64,000 nucleotides of DNA from Apodospora peruviana. Lineage: Eukaryota; Ascomycota; Sordariomycetes; Sordariales; Lasiosphaeriaceae. The stretch lies in the NCBI GenBank assembly GCA_033439685.1, contig JAUEDM010000001.1, forward strand, positions 2,356,001-2,420,000, read 5' to 3'. Positions 12,428 through 22,549 of this stretch are shown here, piece by piece. Under the pieces are notes generated by a model. It searched no databases, had not been told where the DNA came from, and saw nothing but the letters and a program-made list of their open reading frames with translations. The position numbers were made by a program, and so were the translations under genes. How positions within the stretch are numbered: position 1 is the stretch's first letter; the number at the start of each line of letters is the position of its first letter.

Positions 12428-13555
12428 ATGGATCTTCGTGAATATGGCCTTCCAATGATCCCGACCTTGGTCCCCTATCCTCCTTGGCATAATTATGCAC
12501 GAGATCCTTACGCCCAAAATCCTGTGAATACAGTATTGAACAATCCTACCACTTGGAACACCTGCAACCCGAATCACCCGGGGGTTATGGCAGCTTGGAT
12601 TCCAAGTCGACCCATCACCTTTCCCGGCAGACGAGGAACCGTTCCACCCAAGTCTCGAAGCTCAGGAGGAGGCAGCAACAATTCCACAAACCTGACCTGC
12701 ACCACCTGCGGGGACCCCATCAACAACACCAGCGATAAGAATGGTGACAAGAGTAAGAGGACACCAACAACCAACAAGAGCACCATCCCTCTCTCCCGCA
12801 AAAAGATCTACATCCAAAACCCGGGCATCGACCTAGCCCTCCGAAACTTTTGTCTTGAGACCACAGCCTCCCTCAAGACCTACCAAGCTCTCGCAAAAGA
12901 CTTCCGCGCCCAGACTTCTCTTCTACAGGACTCGGTCGACGACTCGATCCTGGACAAGATCTGGAAGAGCAAGATCAGGGCCAAGATCCGCGACTCCAAG
13001 AACCCGGAAAGAAAGCGGGATCTGCTCCACGGCCTGCCAGCGCGCCTCGAGAATTTCTGCCGCGCCATACAGGATGCCATCAACAAGGCCAAGGCGGCTC
13101 TGCTTGTTCTCGGTCGTGTTATCTCTGCTGGTGGTCAGCAGATAGAAGAAGAAGAAGCATATGATAGTAATGACAGCGATTTCTTCGACGTAGATATCAT
13201 TGAGCTTTATTATTTTGACGATTACGAGCAGCAGCATTGTAATGACGGCGATATGTTTGACTCTTCTTCCGCGCCAGACCGCATCACCAAGGAAATCAGG
13301 TACAAGATAGAGCAACAGATCCGCGCGGCCAAGAAGGCGCTGGTGTACTGTGACGCCATGGTCGACCTGGCAGAGAGAGCGACGGCCGAGCGAGCGGCTG
13401 GCGAGCAGCTTGTGGATGAGTTGAGGGAGGTCAAGGAAGTCTTTTCGTTCGCTGTTGGTGAAAGTGGTGGTGGTAGTGAGCAGCAGCGTGATGGTGGCAG
13501 CAACAGGAGGAAAAAGTATCACGGCCATTGCATGTGTAAGTTCTTCTCTGCTTGA
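12428..13555 (+). CDS. Hypothetical protein, 375 aa, single exon
   Basis: I do not recognise a family. The frame starts at an ATG in a plausible context and stays open for 376 codons. The N-terminal 100 residues are Pro/Asn/Ser-rich with a small Cys motif (CTTC, about residue 97) that could be half of a metal site. Residues 130-220 are predicted by eye to be helical and basic, with many Lys/Arg. An acidic Glu/Asp/Tyr-rich linker lies near 240-275. A second helical, Ala/Glu-rich segment (residues 285-345) could form a coiled coil. The tail is Gly/Ser-rich and ends basic (RRKKYHGHCMC). There is no signal peptide or membrane segment. It is probably a lineage-restricted intracellular protein. Confidence 0.6.
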   Translation: MDLREYGLPMIPTLVPYPPWHNYARDPYAQNPVNTVLNNPTTWNTCNPNHPGVMAAWIPSRPITFPGRRGTVPPKSRSSGGGSNNSTNLTCTTCGDPINNTSDKNGDKSKRTPTTNKSTIPLSRKKIYIQNPGIDLALRNFCLETTASLKTYQALAKDFRAQTSLLQDSVDDSILDKIWKSKIRAKIRDSKNPERKRDLLHGLPARLENFCRAIQDAINKAKAALLVLGRVISAGGQQIEEEEAYDSNDSDFFDVDIIELYYFDDYEQQHCNDGDMFDSSSAPDRITKEIRYKIEQQIRAAKKALVYCDAMVDLAERATAERAAGEQLVDELREVKEVFSFAVGESGGGSEQQRDGGSNRRKKYHGHCMCKFFSA

Positions 13556-14500
13556 TTTTCCCTGAGTTGTGGTTGGATATAAGAGAACACAGAGGTAAAT
13601 GATCCTTGTCCAAACAAACGCCTATGGTACACAAATATCTCGAAAAACAAATTGAGAGGAAGGAGGTGTTGTTTCGGTTAATTAATCCCTCAAAGAAGAA
13701 TTCTGGTTGGCCTTTCCCCGCTGTTTTGCATGTTAGATGAAGATATCGACGACGATTATGATAGACCCGGACGACGCGGCCGACAAGGACCACCCGCAAA
13801 AGCGAAGGAGTGAGAACATGGGGGGGCGACGGGCGTTGGCCAGCAGTTGAGTTGGAAGATGCATTGGACATTGGTAATGAGATTGTTTCTCTTATTTGAA
13901 CATTCAGGGATCGAATGATGTTTCTGTGCTTTGTGAAGCTGATGAAATGGACCTTGAATGAGACCAGACCAAGTTGACGAGGAGTCGTGATAAAGGTTGA
14001 GGCTCTGTCACCATTCAACCAATCAGAGCTATTCCCCCGGTCTCCTGTCCCCCACCATGACCCACCATGCCGATTATCAGGGTCCCTGGGCTCACGTGGG
14101 TGGTTCCCCACTCGGAATTTTATCCACTCACGATCGATGAACAATGTAATAAAAAGGAAGCCGCATCCAACGGGTTCGCCGTTGACCCCTTTGTGGGTCA
14201 CTCACGGCTGACATGGCCCCTATTCGCTCCACTCGGCCCCGGCAGGCGGAAGTGGAAAGGGCCAGACCGCCTTCCTCCGGGGTCGGTTTGCGATAGCTTC
14301 CGTCCCTTTCTGTCATTCATTCCTTTGCAGTTGCAGATATACCAAAAACAAAAGAGAGGGTGTAAGAAGAAAGGGCAAAAAGGTTTTGCTTACCACTCCA
14401 TCTTATTCTCTGTTTTCCCCCTGAGGCATTTGTGTGAACTCATTCCGCTTCCATTCTTTTTATAATATCGTGAGCTTTTTCCTCTCCATATAACGTACAC
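13556..14500. other. Spacer between two plus-strand genes
   Basis: It holds the 3' flank of the hypothetical gene and the promoter/leader of the methyltransferase gene. I see no further gene. A purine-rich run (AAAACAAAAGAGAGGGTG..., about 14344-14384) lies about 120 bp before the next ATG. Confidence 0.5.
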
Positions 14501-15681
14501 ATGACAATGGATGCACTCCCGGTAGTGGCGCTCCCCCATCTTTGGCAGAAGCCTGCCTCCCACGAGCTTCTCGAGTGCCTCAAGAAGCTGCGCCTGGAGC
14601 CGCCGATCTGGAACCCCAAGGTCTCGCGCGCCGAGATACTCAAGCGCCGAGAGCAAGCAGCCACGGCGCAGGACCGGCGAGAAATCGTCGATTTTTTGTC
14701 CGCCATCATCAAGAGCAGCCTGGCATGGATCGACGACGACGACGAGCGGGAGGAGATCTTGGAAGAGGCCAGCAAGCGCCTGTCTGAGCGGTGCGGCCGG
14801 ACAGGTATGTTCGCCCGTCTCGACCTATGGCGAGATATAGACGGCTCGCTGATAAGGGAGGGGAAAAGCTATGGGGGAAATCATTCGGCAGTGGCCATTC
14901 GAGCGTCCGAGTTATGGTGCTTTCAGTCTGACAATTAGAGAGCCGCCATTGACGGGAGACTCGCTAGGTCTCAAGACTTGGGGCTCGTCTTATGTTCTTG
15001 CACAGCTCCTTCATCAGTTTGCTTCGGGAGGTTTAGCACACCTTTTGCCGTCGAATACAGACCCGGTCGAAGTACTTGAGCTTGGGTCTGGCACCGGTCT
15101 CCTAGGTCTCGCGGCCGCCTGTGTGTGGAAGGCAGACGTTGTTCTGACCGACCTACCCATCATCATGTCCAACCTGGCTCATAACGCATACCTGAATCGC
15201 GATACTATTGCGAAATGCGGCGGACGCGTGGATTCTGCTGCTTTGACTTGGGGCGGTGGTGAAGAGGACAGCGACCCGCGGTTCAAGGCACTTAATCGCT
15301 ATCAGGTGAGAATCAGCTCCCTGCCAAGTCATGCGTGAATTGGAGATCCTGACTATTATACTCGCGTCTCAGCTCGTTATTGTCGCCGACCCTTTATACG
15401 ACGATGACCACCCGGCTCTGCTGGCTAGCGCCATCGACCAACAGCTTTGTTTCGGCTCTGATGGTAGAGCGTTGGTCATGGTCCCGCAGAGAGACGAAAC
15501 CACCAAAAAGCTCCTCGCCGCTCTGAGAACAGAACTGACGCAACAAAGCAGCCCGTTGGTTTGCGTGGAAGAAAGCATAGTGGCTGGTGAGGACGACTGG
15601 GACGACAATGCCGACCACGACGATTCGGAACCAGTTGGGTTTTGGTGGGGCATCTTTAAGCGCAGTATGTCCACGCAATAG
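14501..15681 (+). CDS. Protein-lysine N-methyltransferase, EFM2/EFM3 (FAM86) type
   Basis: This is a class I SAM-dependent methyltransferase of the METTL21/FAM86 group; yeast members Efm2 and Efm3 methylate translation elongation factors in the cytoplasm. Exons are 14501-14804, 14869-15305 and 15373-15681, giving 349 residues. Introns are 64 nt (GTATGT, branch GCTGAT) and 67 nt (GTGAGA, branch CTGAC). The N-terminal helical region (residues 1-100) precedes a CGRTA motif that the first intron interrupts. Then come the SAM-binding motif I (VLELGSGTGLLGLAAA), an acidic-strand motif (VVLTDLP), and a post-motif DPLY inside VIVADPLYDD, which in this family lies at the active site. The GLKTWGSS segment before motif I is characteristic. 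Length fits Efm3 (about 340 aa) better than Efm2, but I cannot decide between them from sequence alone. Confidence 0.82.
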
Positions 15682-16698
15682 AGGCCACGGCTGGTCGACG
15701 GTCTTTAGAGCATCGAGGTAGATGGAGAGGTTTGTCATTGCAGGTGGCTCCAATCAAGGAGAAAAGCTAGACGCACGAGCTCGGAACAGCCAAATGCAAA
15801 TCTCCTTGAAGATAGCGGGAGATGGGATGGACAGAGATTAAGAAAGATGACGCATGGAAAATGAAGGATGTTTTTGCGGCGCCATATGGACATGCGACAA
15901 GAAAGAAGTTTCATTTCCGAAGTTATCACGGAGACCTCCTGGGCCAGAGGGATGGGCAGGCTGGGAATTAACTATGATGGGGTTGACAGAGGGCATAGGG
16001 GCACTTATTAGACTTTGGATGAAGGAAACGAAGCCACCGAGGGGTTCTACTTGGTTCGTGATCTTTCATCCGATATAGATCAGTCCTCCACAGTAACGCA
16101 AAGAAATGTCAACAAACAAATCACTTTCCGCAATCGATCCCGTCAACAGAAGAGAAGCCAAATCTTGTAACGCACTTGTCGCAAGGAAGGAGTGACGCTG
16201 CAACCATCCACCTCAAAACTCCGACCCCGACTCTTTCTGCGTCACTCTTCTTACCCATCCTGCCCCATCCTGCCCCATCCTGCTTTTTCAATCGCGCAAC
16301 CCAGACCACCCGAGTCTGGGTATTATTACCTGGGCAGGACGGGACACGGAGGAGATTCACCCTCACCTCAAAGCTCACCAGCTACTCATCTAGGGTCGGC
16401 TGGCTAACCTTAACTTAAATTCACCTCCCTTCTGGCGCCACATCGTCCGTCTTCAACGATTTCCCGGACACATCCACTGTCCACCGTCCACCGTCCACTG
16501 TCCACCGTCCACCGTCCACCGTCCACCGTCCACCGTCCACCATCCATCCGCCCCTCCTCACAGCCCACGGTGCAACTTGCGGTTTCATGCTCTAGCTCAT
16601 TTGACTAGGCACGATTTGACTTCTGTTCATCCCTGCGACGAGCAACTGACCGACATCGTTGAGAGTTAACCACCCAGCGCAGGCGCGCAGTCGCAAAA
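15682..16698. other. Spacer and leader region with short tandem repeats
   Basis: It holds the 3' flank of the methyltransferase gene and the promoter of the Q-rich protein gene. No gene is seen. It contains a threefold CCCATCCTGC repeat near 16250-16281 and the heptamer minisatellite listed separately. Confidence 0.5.
16472..16548. repeat. Heptamer minisatellite (CCACCGT)n
   Basis: About ten tandem copies of a 7-bp unit (CCACCGT, with some CCACTGT variants) lie 150-230 bp before the start codon of the Q-rich protein. This is most likely the promoter or 5' untranslated region. Confidence 0.9.
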
Positions 16699-19600
16699 AT
16701 GGGCCCAAGAAAGTACTCCGACGAGCAGATCCGCTTCGTGCTCATCAACTTACAGGAGTCAACGGCTGACGAGATCATCGATGCGTACCGCGCGCGTTAT
16801 AATGATCCTATCTTTGACAATGACAAGTTCACCTACATCAAGGGCAAATATACAAAGCGTGCAGATTATATGTGGGTGGCTACCCTTGTGGCATTCATTC
16901 TGGAGAAGCGGTGACCAGCTGACCGATCATCAAATTCTAGGGCCGATTACCCTTGGTTGAAAGATTGGTTGAAGGACGTGAAGAAGGTCAAAGTGTCAAC
17001 GGGCGTTGCAATCAAGCTCCCGCCTAGCACACAACAGCCAGGCCAGTTGAGATACGGTACCCTAGTTGTTCAGGGCCAGCCGACATATGGTACTCCAGTT
17101 GCTCAGAATGGTACCCCGGCGACGCACCAGCCAGCAGAGTCTTTCAGCACACCCGTTGTCGGTCACAGCGGGAGCCAGGCAGAGCGGCTCGGCAGGCTTG
17201 CTGATGACAAGAAACAGACGGAGGATCTCGGCACACCGCCGACTAATCATGACAACCTGACAGTGGCCATCCAGGAGGTTATTGATGCTCGACCTACCAC
17301 TCGACCTAACCAGCCTGCCGGCATGGAAGGCCAGAAAGAGGGCACACTACTGATTGCTGGCAATTGTAAACCGATCGCACCTCTCACACCACCTACTGGC
17401 AATGAAGACCAATCAGAGCAAGTCTCCAGTGCTGTTAGCAGTAAGGAGCCAGTCAAGGATCATGTCACGTCTACTGATGAGGCTCATATGATGAGCATCT
17501 CCCACGTCGTTGGCAAGGACCGGTTGTCGAATGGTCCTGCTACACCTGCTGGCGAGGAAGACCAAACAGAAAAAACCTCCAACAATATCACCGTTAACAG
17601 GGATGAGGGACATATGGAAGGAGTCGAAGGACCGGCCAAACAACACACCCCCTCCAAGGTGACTTCCTGGGACGACACAACTGGCTTGAGTGGCTTGGGA
17701 TCCCCCAGTGCTTCAAGCACTCCAGCGCCCTCTTCTCACCGACTGTCGCCCTCGATGAACCCCCAGGGGCAAACGGGAGTGGCTCCCCGTCCCCAAGACA
17801 CACAGTCGGGGGTACTCGAGCGAAGACTTAATGGCGAGCCCAAATTGTTGCCATTGCCGAGTCAGAAACAAGCGCCGCACACAACACAGAACTTCGTTCC
17901 AGTAGAGTCTTCGCCAACCCATGCCCCAGGGCACACTACACATGGACATTCCTCGCTACCTGAGCAGCCCATGGACCGACAACATCAGACAGTTCCCCCA
18001 GCTCAGGCCAAGCCAGTTTCGGCGCGATCACCTACCACGAATAAGCTGATACCACCTGGCCATATCTCCATTCCACGTGAGGACTTTGAAGGAGGTGGAG
18101 TTTGGTACAATTCAGAGCACGACGGCTGTCCGGTTTCGCTTCGTCACCGTCATAATAACAATGGCACGTTGTCCGTTGATGAAACGGCAGTCTACAATTT
18201 TTTCAAACAGAAGGGAAAGGAGGGAGACCAGGTCACGTCGGAGAATGAGTCCAATCCCAACCAGGTGCTTGCGCAGCTTTCCGGAAAGGAGACACATCAG
18301 CTTGTTGACACCAAGAGACAGGCACCTCTTGCCCAAATGGATGCAAATTCATTCCGCCATCCTGATGCGTTGCCACCTGTTCAAAAGAAGGCGTATTGGC
18401 CGGTTGAACAACAGGCACTCCAAGCCCAAGCGAACGTCAAACCTTTCCGGGCCATGGATGGGATTTCACCTTCCGCTCACCTACACCTTCCCACGAACGG
18501 CACTCGGGTCGGCATGGGGCCATCTGACGTCGATAAACAACAGCCTAGACAGCCAGTTCCGGTACCCTATTTGCCTCCGGCCAATCCAATGCCACTGTGT
18601 GCTCTTCAACGGTCTGCTATCCTCCCACAGCAGCGTGCAGCTTTGGAGAATACACCATTGCAGAAGATCCAGCCGCGGCAGACGGCTTCGAAGCAGATAG
18701 AGCCAAACTACCCAAGGTATCCGCTGCCCCAGAACATGGTACCACCGAACCAGCGATTGGACACTCGGCAGGATCAGGCAAAGCAGACAGGGGACCCGAA
18801 GTCTTCCAACGAAGATCTCGTGAAACGGACGTTGGAGAGGATGTATCCCCTGCCACAGCATTTGCGGATACAACACCCGCAGAGCCCGCAGTTGAAGAGC
18901 CCGGACCTGCAGAACAAACAGCCTGGTAATCATTCATTACAGTCTCAGCAGTTGCAGTCTCAGCAGTTGCAGTCTCAGCAGTTGCAGTCTCAGCAGTTGC
19001 AGTCTCAGCAGTTGCAGTCCGAGCAGTTGCAGACCGAGCAGTCGAACGATCAGCAGTTGCAGCATAAGCAGACCGAGACCCAGCCATTACACACCCAGCA
19101 ATCCTCGGACCAACAGTTGCAGAATCAACAACCGCGGAATAGGCAGTTGGAGACTCGGCAGTTGCGAACCAAGCCGCCGCAGATCCAGCAGTCACAGAAC
19201 CCGCAACTGCTAAACAACCAGGCTAAGGACCAGCAATTGCCTCGCTCGCTGCAACCTGCACTGCCGATTGTTACGCACCAGTCAGTTCCTTCAGGAGCTC
19301 CGTCTCGCCGCGCGGGCCCTCCTCCGCCCATTCAGCCATTACAGATATCAATACAAGCGAGGGCACATGCAACGTCGCCGTTGGCTGTTAGACAAACAAA
19401 GCCGGCTTCCATCTTCGTCCGCGAGTATCCGCCGCTCCCGGAGGTCACAGAGGTCTTGACTGATCTTCCCTCTCCTTCTACCGCCTTTGAAGGTCTAAAT
19501 CTCCTACCAACGCCGTGGCTGGACGGATTTCCCCCGCCTACGCCTATATTTGAGTCGTCAAATCCATCACCGCCGGGACCGCTCTCGCCGCGGTGGCCAG

Positions 19601-20124
19601 GGGCACTGGATGGTTGGGATGACGAGGACCCTCCTCATATCAGCGTTCCCAATACCGACCATAGCACACTTACGCAGTTGCCGGACGTTATAAACGGGGA
19701 ACATTCCAACCGCTATGCGGTAGATAGCTTCCCCCACCTACCTTGGGGAATTGTAACGACGGAGACGACGGCTACGAGGGTTCCGGTGCTCGCGGGCCGC
19801 CCACGACTGAGAGCGGTGTCGCCGGCAAACAGGGAGACACCTGCTGTGGCAACTTCCAACTCGTCTCTTGATCCTCCTCCTGCAACCACAGCTTCTGGGA
19901 CCGGTGGTGATGGTAGTAACGGCAGTAGCGGTACACCCGCTGGTCGACACCCTGATACGGCAACGGTCTTGAATAACATTAACACACTGCTTGCCCCGGG
20001 TGCAACTGCTCCACCCCTTGAGCAGGCGACCAAGCGGCCGGCTGAACAAGCTGAGCACGCTACGAAGAAACTTAAGTTGGCAGATGGTTCCAGCGTTCCG
20101 ACATCTACGGATATTACATCCTAG
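16699..20124 (+). CDS. Large disordered Pro/Gln-rich protein, 1118 aa
   Basis: Unknown function. Exons are 16699-16871 and 16941-20124. The 69-nt intron (GTGGGT...CTAG) is inferred from phase: it joins a KRADYM end to an ADYPWLKDWL start. The first 65 residues form a compact conserved-looking segment (RKYSDEQIRFVL ... YIKGKYTK) that resembles N-terminal modules of other Sordariomycete proteins. I know no assigned function for it. The remainder is almost entirely low complexity (Pro, Gln, Ser, Thr), with a block of tandem QQLQS repeats around residues 726-760. The C-terminus has a bipartite basic cluster (KRPAEQAEHATKKLK) that could be a nuclear localisation signal. A nuclear scaffold or regulator is possible; this is inference. 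Confidence 0.7.
18938..19040 (+). repeat. In-frame 15-bp coding minisatellite encoding QQLQS
   Basis: Five to six near-identical copies of CAGCAGTTGCAGTCT lie in frame inside the large exon, followed by more diverged copies up to about 19200. The unit encodes Gln-Gln-Leu-Gln-Ser. The near identity of the first copies suggests recent expansion. Confidence 0.92.
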
Positions 20125-22549
20125 CTGCACTCATGAATTCCACACGTTTCGGCGGTTGTCAACATGTCTTCCTTTCCAACGGGACCTTTCAGGAAACGAG
20201 TTTTTGTATGAACGAAATATGTAATGAACACGCATAGCACAGCGCACGGAGCGAATTATATCACGAGCGAGATACACCTGTCGAGGATTGATACGTGGAC
20301 TAGATTGATACGTGGACTAGATTGATCAGTCAGTCAGTCAGTGGCAAATCTTGTCTTTTTTCTTCTTTTTTTTCTTTGCTTTTACCACGGATGAATTGTG
20401 GATGGGTTATGAGAGCTTACTTATGATGGGATATTAGGTACCCTGGTAATTATGATGTGTTTACGAGACACAGAAGGGGCTTGAGCGAAAGCCGGGATAA
20501 ATGAATAGTATCGCTACGTGTTTTTCCGCACGGAGTGTTGGGTGTTTTGTTGCTAGCTGGATTGCTTGCTTGCTATGAGATTTTGAGGAACTTGGGAGTT
20601 TGGCCAAGAAAGGAGGGAATGATGGCACGAGATACTGGATTGTTTGTTCATATGTACGGAGTTTACTGTTAATCATAGATACCTCACGTGCCTATCAACG
20701 GTACCTTGACTGTTAACTGTTTGGATTGTGTAGAAAATTAGTTTGATATATAGGGGCTGATACTCTGAGCAAGGAGATAACTCAATCCTGCTCGAGATAC
20801 ACAAAGCAAGGCAAACGGCATTATATTATCGTCTCCAGCTTCACTACGAAATAAAAACAATGATGCCATACTGACCTATTCGTTCGGGTACGGATTCGTA
20901 CCGACATGCATGGATCTTGCATGAATGTCAACATCCTCCGAAAAACTGACTACATGACTCTCTCCAGACGAGAGAGAGGAAGATGAGTGTATCATGATTG
21001 TCATGATCATCATCATCATCCCTCATCCACAACCGTAGGTTACGCTCAAGTGGGAAGTTAGTTTCTGGCTGATATCCTCTTTCAATCAACGGACCACTAT
21101 AACTACACCAATTCTCGGAAAACATCGCTTAGTATATGGTCAACAGATGGATAACCATGGCACATAGAAAAAAGAAGATATGTACGTGTGTCGTTCGTTG
21201 TCCGGCCCCCTGCCCCACACGATAAATCCATAGGCATGATCAGAAGACATACTGGGTGGTGGTCAGCACAGACAGGAAGGAAGGGTTCTTTTACTTTGTA
21301 GCCAGGTAGGAAGTCTGATGATTCCTTCTTCATCGGTGATAGACCCTCGTTTTCGCTTTTAAATCGGTTAACACAAGTCGGCGCTGTCAAAAAAGCAGAC
21401 CCAGGCATAATATGGCCACTACTACCGCTACACAAACTTTAGGGTGCAGCGCGTATAATCGACGAAGCTTGGAGTAAATAATACAGGATCTTAATGTTCC
21501 TGTAATTATATAAGCTGGCATCAAGAGACATGATCTGTCTGCACGCAGGACTAAAAAGCATCCAATTTTCGTACCAATAAAGTATCAATAGATATAAGTA
21601 GCAAAGATATTGGAGAAAATTTCCAAAATTGCCCATCATCAAAATCCAACACGCCAACTCCATGTTTGAGACAGAAACAGCTTTCCTTAAACATATCGAG
21701 ACGGAGGGTATCTAACATAAAGAAAAAAAAAACATATATATATATGTAAAACAACAAATTCCTGAATGATAATCCAACTTTCTGATATCGTTCGTAAATG
21801 GTAACGGTATGATGAGTGTATCTGTGAAACCTTCCAAATTCAACCCGCTGAAACCCAATTTTATGACAAAGGAAAGAAAAGCTGCGTATGAAGATGCCAT
21901 CACATGACCAAGGCAGTGATTACCTCTATCACTGTGACGGTAGAGATGCTGGTTTCTGAATATACTTCTCGGAAAGCCTAAAGAACATCATATCGTGGCT
22001 GTTCCCTCCCCAGAGCGGCATACAAAATCTAAGTTGCCCGAGATAACAGACCGTCATCGAAGGTGGCGACCACGTGCTTACTGAGAGACAGTGGCCGATA
22101 ATCGTAAGGTCGAAACCCCCAGGCTATCCACTATCGGGATGAGCAGGCCCAAATCGACTCTGTCGAGTGTCGTGGGCAAGCTGGTGTCGAGGAGAAGGGG
22201 TTATTGTACCCCCTGATGTGACCGCCCGCCTTCCGAAGGGTGGGTAACAGCAAAGGTAATGAAATTTACGCGCTATCGTTCGCGAATGGCGTATTGAGAA
22301 CGCCGAACGGCGCGGTGGTTGACCTGAACCACGGTCAGGCAGCTTGCATTGTGATGCCGCGAGCCAGTGTGTGACCAATGAATGCCTGTCGAGAATTTAT
22401 GTGATGGATGGGGCCCGGAAAACCAGGCCTATGTTGTCAACCCAGAGGCAGTTGGTCGTCTCAAACTCGAGGTTTGATCAAACGGGGCGGTTCCCAATTT
22501 TCCACGTCACGTCATGACAACGTCAGGCGTGGTTGTAATGGCCGACTCC
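20125..22549. other. Spacer between convergent genes, 2.4 kb
   Basis: The 3' flanks of the Q-rich gene and of the minus-strand gene meet here. It is AT-richer than its surroundings, with homopolymer and TA runs near 21720-21750. No gene is recognised. Confidence 0.5.
20286..20342. repeat. Tandem 17-18-bp repeat followed by (CAGT)n
   Basis: Two perfect copies of GATTGATACGTGGACTA are followed by a partial third copy and four CAGT units, about 160 bp past the stop of the Q-rich gene. Confidence 0.85.
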
